Shown here one piece after another: positions 15,125 through 21,689 of a stretch of 21,927 nt of DNA. Each line of letters starts with the position of its first letter. Position 1 is the stretch's first letter. The notes beneath the pieces are model-generated. The model was not told where the DNA came from. It did not search any database and worked only from the letters and a program-made list of their open reading frames with translations. Position numbers and translations under genes: made by a program. Origin of the DNA: JBPCRW01 sp050996405 (GTDB lineage Bacteria; Acidobacteriota; Blastocatellia; Pyrinomonadales; Pyrinomonadaceae); contig JBPCRW010000026.1 of NCBI GenBank assembly GCA_050996405.1, forward strand, positions 1 through 21,927, written 5' to 3'.

Positions 15125-15886
15125 TCAATCGTTTTTAAAAAGCACATATTTCGGATTCGTTTCACTTCTCTCAAACGCGCGGCAAATTAAGTTTTCGGCA
15201 AACGCCGTTTGAAATTCGTTTTTTATACGTTCCTGTTCGGCTTGAGCTTTTTTCAAATCGGATTTAACCAATAAATTCCAATCATTCGGAATCTCGATTT
15301 TCAAAGCGATTTCACCCGTTTCCGCAAAATTTTCGCTGTTCGATAAAGCGATAACTTTTTCGCTATTCAAATCCCAGTTGCAGTAAAGCCGGTCGCTGTC
15401 GAGTCCAATTTTCGCGGTTTGCGCCGACAAATTCGGATAATCCGTGCCGTAGAAATTCGGGAGATACTTTTTTATAGTCGCGCCGAGCCGGTTCAGATTA
15501 AAATTAGCGTTTCGCGCCAGCACGGGCTGAAAAGTCCATTTGATAAAATTGACGTTTCGCGCGAGTGAAAAATCACGCTGCGTCCATTTCAGTTTCGCGC
15601 CGATGCCGCCGTTTTGATATTTTTGCGAAACCGCCGTCATATGCGAGTAAAAAAATCTTTCGCCCGCGTCAAAACCCGGAACGCTCAGAACAAAACCGAT
15701 TAAATTTTCGCCGTCAAACGCGCCGAGAACAAAACCGCCCGCGCTTTTTGTGACGATCAAATGACGAACGGGCGAAACTTCGATGTCCGGCAAGCCGAAA
15801 ACTTCCTTCTGCAATTTCGCGCAGTCTCGAAATTCTTCGAGTGTCGAGCATTCGCGGATTTCAATTTTTGTATTTTCGTTTTTCAT
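15125..15886 (-). CDS. GNAT-superfamily acetyltransferase (COG3375-like)
   Basis: The 253-aa protein combines an N-terminal acetyltransferase fold with a C-terminal extension. The acetyl-CoA pyrophosphate loop appears as YQNGGIGAKLK in SHMTAVSQKYQNGGIGAKLK. It is followed by the block FIKWTFQPVLARNANFNLNR and then LGATIKKYLPNFYG, which is characteristic of a group annotated as predicted GNAT acetyltransferases (COG3375). The acceptor substrate is unknown; acetyl-CoA as donor is inferred from the fold. The ATG at 15886 is chosen over a TTG at 15901. There is no Shine-Dalgarno site. The gene lies upstream of ligA in the same direction, and a 349-bp region holding a dispersed repeat separates it from the divergent DUF4388 gene. 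Confidence 0.85.
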   Translation of the reverse strand: MKNENTKIEIRECSTLEEFRDCAKLQKEVFGLPDIEVSPVRHLIVTKSAGGFVLGAFDGENLIGFVLSVPGFDAGERFFYSHMTAVSQKYQNGGIGAKLKWTQRDFSLARNVNFIKWTFQPVLARNANFNLNRLGATIKKYLPNFYGTDYPNLSAQTAKIGLDSDRLYCNWDLNSEKVIALSNSENFAETGEIALKIEIPNDWNLLVKSDLKKAQAEQERIKNEFQTAFAENLICRAFERSETNPKYVLFKND

Positions 15887-15990
15887 CAAATATCGGAACA
15901 AAGTTTATCACGAAAAGTTTGCCGCTTTCACGAAGTGCCAACGCAAATTTCGCCGGTAATTTTTTGACAAACCGAAAATCGTAAAACGTT

Positions 15991-16144
15991 TTTTACAGAA
16001 ACACGCACGGAGTAAGTGTGTTATTCCTTTTTTATAAACATAAAACCAAGTGTTGAAAACACAGAGTTTAACGTTTATTTTAATACCATTTTATTAGCCG
16101 AAAGGGAATAGTTTCGCGTTTTACTTCGTGCGGGCTTCCGCAAC
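15991..16144. repeat. Palindromic dispersed element, copy 2
   Basis: The left arm at 15995-16020 and the right arm at 16121-16143 are imperfect inverted copies. Their homology seems to run further inward (TTATTCC against GGAATA). The left arm matches copy 1 near 11276 with one mismatch in 22 bp. The inner about 100 bp is AT-rich and has no gene. It occupies most of the divergent GNAT/DUF4388 intergenic region (15887-16235), in which I otherwise see only AT-rich sequence and a small CGGTC/GACCG hairpin at 16198-16213. Confidence 0.75.
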
Positions 16145-16235
16145 CAAATTAAAAATTTATCTAACTTTACGCGAATAGATTTGTTATCATAATTAGACGG
16201 TCGTTTTTGACCGATTCCTTCGATTATATTTTCCG

Positions 16236-17813
16236 ATGACTTCTCAAAAAAATCTCGAAATAAAGGGAAATTTGCGAATCAATCCGTTTGCCGAACTGCT
16301 TTCGGAAATTTGCGAAATTAAACCGAGCGGCTCGTTTCGGCTCTCGTTTGAAACAAACAAAATCATCGTTTATTTAAGCGACGGGAAAGTTGTTTTTGCC
16401 ATCTCGAACGCGCGTCGTCATCGCCTTTTTGAAATGCTTTTACGCGAAAATAAAATTTTGCAAAATCAGATAACCGGATTTCCGAATTTCACTAACGACC
16501 TCGAACTCGGCGCGCATCTGAAAGATAAAAATATCGTTTCCGAAGCGGAAATAAACCGTCTGTTTTCCGCGCAGATTGAGGAAATTCTGAAAATCGTTTT
16601 CGAGTGGTCAAGCGGCGAATGGATTTTCAGCCCGCATTCACGAATCAAAGAAAATATCCGGTTTGAAGCGGACGCGCCGCGATTGCTTTTGGAATACGCG
16701 CGAAATTTGCCGGACGAAACAATCGCCCAGAGATTGAAAAATCCGCACGAAACTTTCGGCGCGAAACCTTTTGTTTCGGAAAACGCGGGATTGCTTCCGC
16801 CCGAAGCATTTGTGTTGTCGAGATTCGAGAAATCTTTTTTGCCGGTTCAGGAAATCAAAAATTTAAGCGGTCTGCCCGATTCTTCGACCTTGCGGATTAT
16901 TTATACTTTATGGCTCGGCGGTTTTCTGTTTCGGCAGAATTGGCAGGCGGCTTTTTCCGAACGAAAAATTGCGGAATTAACGTCCGCCAGACTTTCTTTG
17001 AAAAAAGAATTTAACGAGCCGTCGGAAAAAGAAAATCCGGTTAAATTCGCGCCGATTGCGCCGCCGATTATCGCCGTTCCGGTTTCGCCGGAAGCGGTTT
17101 CAAATAATTTAAAAAAAGCTGAATTATCGCTCGACGCATATCTCGGACAAGTGGAAAATGCGGCTAATCTTTATGAGATTTTAAACGTCGCGCCCGAAAC
17201 CGATTCAATGGAAATCAAACTGCGTTATTTCGCGCTCGCCAAACAGTTTCATCCAGATATGTTTCATCAGGAAAAAAATTCCGTTCTGCTGCAAAGAATT
17301 CAGAGCGCGTTTGCACAGACGGCGCAGGCTTACGATACGCTGAAAGACGCGGAATCACGGAAAGTTTATGATTACAAATTGAATAAAAATTTGGTTGGAC
17401 AAAAACCGAAAAATGTTTCCGACGGCGCCTCAGTAAATTCCGGCAACCCGCAGGATGAATTTGCCGGAGAATCTTTCGAACAGGGATTTAGTCTTTTGAT
17501 GGAAAACGAATACGAAGAAGCACTGCCGCTTTTGGGACGTGCCGCGCAGCTTGCGCCGAACAACGCGAAATATCACGCTTATTACGGAAAGGCTCTGTCG
17601 GCGGACGAAACGCAGCGTTACAAAGCCGATATTGAATTGCAGACAGCCATCCGGCTCGAACCGCAGAATATCACCTATCGTCTTATCTCGGCGGAATTTT
17701 ACATCCAGTATGGATTATTCAAACGCGCCGAAGGCGAACTGAAAAGACTATTAACCATTTTCCCGAATCAACCCGAAGCCTTGGCTCTGCTCGGCAGTTT
17801 GGCGAAGAAATAA
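16236..17813 (+). CDS. DUF4388 / J-domain / TPR fusion protein
   Basis: The 525-aa soluble protein has three parts. Residues about 10-135 match the DUF4388 (PATAN-like) pattern (GNLRINPFAELLSEICEIKP, then GSFRLSFETNKIIVYLSDGKVVFA and a WSSGEWIF-type end), a domain common in response regulators and gliding or polarity proteins. Residues about 311-382 are a J-domain with the HPD motif at 339-341, which would stimulate an Hsp70 ATPase. The C-terminus (about 410-520) has TPR helices (EQGFSLLMENEYEEALPLLGRAAQLAPNN). A winged-helix-like stretch may occupy 185-240. The ATG has no ribosome binding site. The HD-GYP-like gene follows 95 bases later. The individual domains are clear; the cellular role is unknown. 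Confidence 0.82.
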   Translation: MTSQKNLEIKGNLRINPFAELLSEICEIKPSGSFRLSFETNKIIVYLSDGKVVFAISNARRHRLFEMLLRENKILQNQITGFPNFTNDLELGAHLKDKNIVSEAEINRLFSAQIEEILKIVFEWSSGEWIFSPHSRIKENIRFEADAPRLLLEYARNLPDETIAQRLKNPHETFGAKPFVSENAGLLPPEAFVLSRFEKSFLPVQEIKNLSGLPDSSTLRIIYTLWLGGFLFRQNWQAAFSERKIAELTSARLSLKKEFNEPSEKENPVKFAPIAPPIIAVPVSPEAVSNNLKKAELSLDAYLGQVENAANLYEILNVAPETDSMEIKLRYFALAKQFHPDMFHQEKNSVLLQRIQSAFAQTAQAYDTLKDAESRKVYDYKLNKNLVGQKPKNVSDGASVNSGNPQDEFAGESFEQGFSLLMENEYEEALPLLGRAAQLAPNNAKYHAYYGKALSADETQRYKADIELQTAIRLEPQNITYRLISAEFYIQYGLFKRAEGELKRLLTIFPNQPEALALLGSLAKK

Positions 17814-17908
17814 CAAAACGTAATTCGCAAATTTTAATTCGTGATTTATAATTGCCGCACGGATTTGTGTTCATTTGTCGTGCATCACAAATCAATGTAT
17901 TTCTTCGT

Positions 17909-18535
17909 ATGAAAAACGCTCTGGCTCAAAAAAAAGGTTTGGACGAAAAACTTTTGCAGACCGCCGCCGCAATTGACGATTTTGAAGGCTGCGCCCGCCC
18001 GCACGCTTTGCATATCGCGGTGGTGGCGGAAGCGATTGCCAAAAAATTTTATCTCTCGCCGCACGATTGTCTGATTCTGCGTCAAGCCGCGCTGGTTCAC
18101 GACCTCGGCGAAATGGTGATGAATCGTAATTATATAAAAGTCAGCCGCGAATTAACCGTCGAAGAACGCGCCGACATGAGAAGGCATCCGGTTATCGGCG
18201 AACAGGAGGCGGCAAAACGCGGATTGAACCGCGCCGTCGGGCTGCTCGTCCGCTGGCATCATGAATGGTGGAATGGAATGGGTTATCCTGATGCTCTGGA
18301 GCGCGAGCAAATTCCGCTTGTCGCCCGAATTCTGCGCGTCGCCGATTCGTATGTTTCTCTGACCGGCGCGCGTCCGTATCGCGCCGCATTTTCCGAAGTT
18401 GACGCGAAAAAATTTTTGACCGAATGGGCAGGAATCGAATTTGACCCGCAAGTTGTTCAAGCATTACTTTCGTTGGAAGAATTAAATTTTTTTAGAGAGG
18501 CAAAGAACGAGGAATTATTAACAGGTAAAATATGA
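17909..18535 (+). CDS. HD-GYP-like phosphohydrolase domain protein
   Basis: The 208-aa protein is essentially one HD domain of the HD-GYP kind. It has the HD pair His64-Asp65 (LVHDLGEM), His93 in RRHPVIGE, HHE (117-119) with a GYP triplet (125-127) in HHEWWNGMGYPD, and Asp146 in RVADSYVSLTGARPYR. HD-GYP enzymes hydrolyse cyclic di-GMP (some cGAMP) using a two- or three-metal site. There is no receiver or sensor domain, so control must come from partners. Residues 30-38 (RPHALHIAV) supply the first histidine. The ATG at 17909 is preferred; a TTG at 17852 would add 19 unlike residues. It lies between the DUF4388/J protein and the methyltransferase-like protein, all co-directional. Confidence 0.87.
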   Translation: MKNALAQKKGLDEKLLQTAAAIDDFEGCARPHALHIAVVAEAIAKKFYLSPHDCLILRQAALVHDLGEMVMNRNYIKVSRELTVEERADMRRHPVIGEQEAAKRGLNRAVGLLVRWHHEWWNGMGYPDALEREQIPLVARILRVADSYVSLTGARPYRAAFSEVDAKKFLTEWAGIEFDPQVVQALLSLEELNFFREAKNEELLTGKI

Positions 18536-18559
18536 AAACAAATCGCTTTCATTTTTCAT

Positions 18560-18587
18560 CTATTACTTATCGCCTATCACTTATTAC
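18560..18587. repeat. Heptad tract F (four 7-bp units)
   Basis: Four in-phase heptads (CTATTAC, TTATCGC, CTATCAC, TTATTAC) end immediately before the sequence TTATG that holds the start codon of the next gene. On the minus strand the units read as AAGTAAT-type heptads with the fixed GT (one unit has GC), the same class as tract G. Confidence 0.75.
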
Positions 18588-18589
18588 TT

Positions 18590-19522
18590 ATGTCTGATAA
18601 ATCTTTTACCGAATCAAAAGGCTGGCTGGCGTTTGAATTAAATATTCTGCGGCGTTTGAAATTCAAAATCGCCGCTTTGCCGACGGGCGGCGAAAAAAAT
18701 CTGGGCGCGAATTTGAAACGCTGGAACGTCCGCGTTCTGGCAAATGATTTTCTGCATTCCGATTGGATAAATTCATCCGCCGCCATCGAAAACAATGATT
18801 TGACGCTTTCCGAAGAAAATATTTCCGCTATTCTGGAAGATGCTTATATTCCGCGTCATCGTCTGCAAAATTTGTCTTTGCGAAATTGGTTCGGCGAAAC
18901 GGGTGCGTGGTGGTTTGATAACGTCCGGCAGAATATCGAAAAACTCGAATCGACGACGGCGAAAGCGACTGCCTTGAAAATCGGAACGAGCATCGGCGAT
19001 TACGTTTTGTCATTTTCCGACGAGACGCGCGAGCTTTGCCAGCCGCTTTCGGAAATTTTCAAAAGGCTTTCCGCGATTGAGCCGAAACCGTTTGACAATC
19101 ATCAAATCAACACTTGCACCAACAAAAAACTCAATGATTTTGTCGCCGAAAATTATGCGGATTTGATGTTTCTGCGACTGCCGCCGCCGCGTCGCTCGTC
19201 TCTGAAAAACGCGCTCGGATGGACGGCTTGGCGCGAGGAATGGATTCGCGGCAATGATGATTTTTGGAACGATTCGGAAAAGCTGCAAACGGGCGGATTC
19301 GGCGCGCGAATTGAAACCAAAACGCAGTATTTACAGCTTGTCGAAAACATTTTGCAGACCGCTTCGCACATTCCGCAATGGGCAATCGCGCACACGGAAG
19401 ACGGTTTTATCTCGACGCAGGAAGTAGTCGAAACCATTAACCGCGTCCGGCGCGTCGAAACAATTTTTACAAAAGATTTTTCCGAATTGACCGGAGCGAA
19501 AGCCGTTATTATCACTTCATAA
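18590..19522 (+). CDS. Hypothetical protein resembling a degenerate D12-type adenine methyltransferase
   Basis: The 310-aa soluble protein has features that recall D12-class N6-adenine DNA methyltransferases of the COG3392 kind. These are a conserved RVLANDFLHSDWI block (48-60), the position where those enzymes have an 'aND' motif, and a long helical middle (IPRHRLQNLSLRNWFGETGA, DYVLSF). A hydrophobic strand DLMFLRLPPP (191-200) stands where DPPY would be. The cofactor loop FxGxG and the catalytic DPPY are not intact, so activity is doubtful. Such proteins recur in Acidobacteriota as hypotheticals, from memory. The start codon abuts heptad tract F and has no Shine-Dalgarno site. Coding status is good; the family link is tentative. 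Confidence 0.7.
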   Translation: MSDKSFTESKGWLAFELNILRRLKFKIAALPTGGEKNLGANLKRWNVRVLANDFLHSDWINSSAAIENNDLTLSEENISAILEDAYIPRHRLQNLSLRNWFGETGAWWFDNVRQNIEKLESTTAKATALKIGTSIGDYVLSFSDETRELCQPLSEIFKRLSAIEPKPFDNHQINTCTNKKLNDFVAENYADLMFLRLPPPRRSSLKNALGWTAWREEWIRGNDDFWNDSEKLQTGGFGARIETKTQYLQLVENILQTASHIPQWAIAHTEDGFISTQEVVETINRVRRVETIFTKDFSELTGAKAVIITS

Positions 19523-19588
19523 AACCGCTCACGGCAAATTTCGGACTAGCGCGGCTTTCCCTTTCTCCGTTATCAATTTTCCGTTATT

Positions 19589-19870
19589 TTAAGCAAATCT
19601 TACTTTTGATTTACTTGCCTGATAACACTCTTTGCACAACACGGAACGTCCGACTTTCGGCTGAAACGGCACGCGGTCGTGTTTGCCGCAATGGTCGCAG
19701 ATAATCTCGAATCGCGTCGTTCCGTTTTCTGATTGTCCAGCCTTTTTTGAACGGCATTTTGAACAACGCTGCGGCGACGGCATATTGCGCTGGTAAAAAA
19801 GTTCCTGTTCTTTTTCGGTAAAAAGAAATATTTCCCTGCATTGCACACATGGAATTTCGACATCCGGCAT
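19589..19870 (-). CDS. Double zinc-ribbon protein
   Basis: The 93-aa product has eight cysteines in four CxxC pairs: 8/11, 36/39, 58/61 and 79/82. The first half (IPCVQCREIFLFTEKEQELF, later PQRCSKCR) fits the probable zinc-ribbon domain found in many bacterial small proteins. The second half (IICDHCGKHDRVPFQPKVGR, then LCKECY) is a second ribbon of the CxxC...GRxVxCxxC kind. Both would bind zinc, and a nucleic-acid or protein-binding role is plausible but not shown. The ATG at 19870 has a strong GGAGGGG site 8 nt upstream; a GTG one codon earlier is less likely. The gene is convergent with the methyltransferase-like gene and downstream of the deacetylase gene. Confidence 0.85.
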   Translation of the reverse strand: MPDVEIPCVQCREIFLFTEKEQELFYQRNMPSPQRCSKCRSKKAGQSENGTTRFEIICDHCGKHDRVPFQPKVGRSVLCKECYQASKSKVRFA

Positions 19871-19923
19871 CACACTTTCCCCTCCAATAAAATAGTTCCG
19901 CGCCGAAAGTTTAACACAGAAAA

Positions 19924-20007
19924 AGTAGAAAGTAATAGGTGATAAGTGATAAATAATTAGTTTGTTCCTCTCGTCCGCCCGTTACTTTTCGTCTGTTACT
20001 TTTTACT
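19924..20007. repeat. Heptad tract G, converging arrays of about 12 x 7 bp
   Basis: The left half (19924-19958) has units such as AGTAATA, GGTGATA and AGTGATA. The right half (about 19980-20007) has inverted units such as CGTTACT, TGTTACT and TTTTACT. The central heptads are degenerate but keep the phase. The right arm runs across the stop codon (19996-19998) of the deacetylase gene and encodes its last residues. The tract fills the gap before the zinc-ribbon gene leader. Confidence 0.78.
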
Positions 20008-20940
20008 CAATTCCGCGACGTGATTTCTTACGGTTTCGCCTAAAGTTTCCAGATTATAGCCGCCTTCGAGCGCGGAAACGACGCGCCCGCCGCACGCTTC
20101 ATTCGCCCATTGCTTAACTGTTTTCGTCATCAAAACAAAATCTTTATCTTCTAATCTTAATTGTCCGAGCGGGTCTGACAAGTGCGCGTCGAATCCGGCG
20201 GAAATCATTATCAAATCCGGCTTGAAATTTTTGTGAATGTCTTCGAGCGCATTTTCAAACATTCGCTTTTGCTCGCTCGCCGCCGTCCGCGCTTTGACCG
20301 GAACGTTGAGCGTAAAATTCCTGCCGCGACCAAATCCGTTTTCGCCCCGACTTCCCGTTCCCGGATACCAGGGATATTGATGCATCGAGAAAAAGAAAAC
20401 GGTCGGGTCATCGTAAAAAATTCCCTGCGTGCCGTTGCCGTGATGCACGTCCCAATCGACGATGGCAATCTTTTCGATTTCCTTATATTTGTTTTGCGCG
20501 TAACGCGCGGCAATGGCGACATTATTAAAAAGACAAAAACCCATCGCGTGTTCGGCAGTCGCGTGATGACCGGGCGGGCGGCAGACGACAAAAGCGTTAT
20601 TCGTTTCGCCCGTCATCACCGCATCGACCGCGCGGCAGACTCCACCAGCCGCGTAAAGCGCGGCATCAAACGAATGCATCGAAACAATCGTGTCGGCATC
20701 GAGCATCTCCACGCCGTTTTCAAACGCGAGTTCGACGCGCTTGAAATGCTCCTTTGTATGACACGCCTGCACAATCCCTCTGGAAACTTTTTCGGGTATG
20801 ATTTCAATTAAACTTTCCCATAATTCCGCGTCGTTTTTCAGAGCGTTCATAACGACTTCGTAACGCCTCGGCGTTTCGGGATGCCCGAAACCCGTGTCGT
20901 GTTTTTGATAAATCGGATGATGGATAATTGCTGTTTTCAT
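19996..20940 (-). CDS. Class II histone-deacetylase-family hydrolase
   Basis: The 314-aa protein has the complete active site of the arginase/deacetylase fold. The paired histidines are His125-His126 in RPPGHHA. The zinc ligands are Asp164 and His166 in DWDVHHGNGT and Asp251 in SAGFDAH. The transition-state tyrosine is in EGGYN (Tyr295). Bacterial members include acetylpolyamine amidohydrolases, acetoin-utilisation AcuC-like proteins and protein deacylases. GFCLFNNVAIAARYAQ and HQYPWYPGTGS place it with the class II-like set. It is cytoplasmic. The substrate cannot be told here. The ATG at 20940 has no clear ribosome binding site. The last few codons derive from heptad tract G. The zinc-ribbon gene follows in the same direction. 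Confidence 0.93.
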   Translation of the reverse strand: MKTAIIHHPIYQKHDTGFGHPETPRRYEVVMNALKNDAELWESLIEIIPEKVSRGIVQACHTKEHFKRVELAFENGVEMLDADTIVSMHSFDAALYAAGGVCRAVDAVMTGETNNAFVVCRPPGHHATAEHAMGFCLFNNVAIAARYAQNKYKEIEKIAIVDWDVHHGNGTQGIFYDDPTVFFFSMHQYPWYPGTGSRGENGFGRGRNFTLNVPVKARTAASEQKRMFENALEDIHKNFKPDLIMISAGFDAHLSDPLGQLRLEDKDFVLMTKTVKQWANEACGGRVVSALEGGYNLETLGETVRNHVAELSKK

Positions 20941-21132
20941 ACAAGAAATTTATCACAAAAATTTGCGGGGCGGCGACGGATTATCCAAAAGGAATATAAA
21001 TCGTATGATTTTATACGTTTTGGTGTTCAAACGTCTATCTTTAAACCGAAATGTCGGCAAAACAGACACTTTTCAGAACTCTAATATCTGGCACGTCGAT
21101 TGCTGAATGTGTCGGGCAAGAGGTGATTTGTT

Positions 21133-21618
21133 ATGACTACGAAAAATTTGGGAAACAAAATAAAAAAAGCAGGCTTGGTTTTATCGGTAATGTTTGGTCT
21201 TTTGGTTTTATCGGGCCTAACCGTCAACGCGCAGTATCGCAATGACGACGATTACAATCACCAGCAGCAACGTGAACAGCGTCAAGCGCAGCGCAACGGC
21301 GGCTATTACGGAAACGGCGGCTATAATAATAACGGTTTGTATAGAATAGCCCGTCAAAACGGACTCCAGGATGGTCAATACACAGGCTCGGAGGACGGAA
21401 GAAGAAATAAAAGCTATAATCCCCAAAGAGCGGATAATTACGAAAAAGGAACGCATGGTTACGATAGACGATTCGGCAACAAAGAAGCCTATAAACAAGC
21501 CTATCGCCAGGCATTTGAAGACGGATATAATCGTGGTTACAGCCAATACAATCGTCGCGGCGGTCGCTACGGCAACAACAATGGCGGGCGCATTCTGCGC
21601 GGTATCTTCGGTTACTAA
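21133..21618 (+). CDS. Exported low-complexity Gly/Asn/Tyr/Gln-rich protein
   Basis: The 161-aa protein begins with a basic N-region and a hydrophobic segment (about 13-30), with a likely signal peptidase site after VNA (33). The mature part opens with acidic and Gln/Arg-rich sequence, then Gly/Tyr/Asn repeats (YYGNGGYNNNG). A more ordered core follows (RIARQNGLQDGQYTGSEDGR; YKQAYRQAFEDGYNRGYSQY), and the tail is rich in Gly, Arg and Asn. The 'GxxDGxxxGxxD' and 'YRxAFxxGYxxGY' patterns recur in secreted acidobacterial hypotheticals, from memory. An AGAGGTG site lies 7 nt upstream of the ATG. It stands alone, with a strong terminator 15 bases past the stop. Function unknown; an envelope or matrix role is a guess. 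Confidence 0.78.
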   Translation: MTTKNLGNKIKKAGLVLSVMFGLLVLSGLTVNAQYRNDDDYNHQQQREQRQAQRNGGYYGNGGYNNNGLYRIARQNGLQDGQYTGSEDGRRNKSYNPQRADNYEKGTHGYDRRFGNKEAYKQAYRQAFEDGYNRGYSQYNRRGGRYGNNNGGRILRGIFGY

Positions 21619-21633
21619 TTGCAAATTGAACAA

Positions 21634-21673
21634 AAAAAGAAAAAGACCGGTTATTGCCGGTCTTTTTCTTTTT
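21634..21673. terminator. Strong bidirectional terminator
   Basis: A perfect 17-bp stem (21634-21650 with 21657-21673) closes a 6-nt loop. A GACCGG/CCGGTC core is flanked by A-rich and T-rich arms, so it works as an intrinsic terminator on either strand. It lies between convergent genes ending at 21618 and 21690. Confidence 0.95.
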
Positions 21674-21689
21674 CAGATTAAACAGTTTC

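Noticed and set aside
17852..17908. TTG start adding 19 residues to the HD-GYP-like protein
   Set aside because: The extra residues match nothing in the domain, and the ATG at 17909 starts a normal amphipathic lead-in.
20182..20811. Long plus-strand open frame (209 codons) antisense to the deacetylase gene
   Set aside because: It lies wholly within a gene with complete active-site motifs on the other strand; its translation is Arg/His-rich with no recognisable domain.
21217..21633. Hydrophobic minus-strand frame opposite the Gly/Asn-rich exported gene
   Set aside because: Its Val/Ile/Ala richness is the antisense of Asn/Tyr/Gly codons; the plus strand has a ribosome binding site, signal peptide and terminator.
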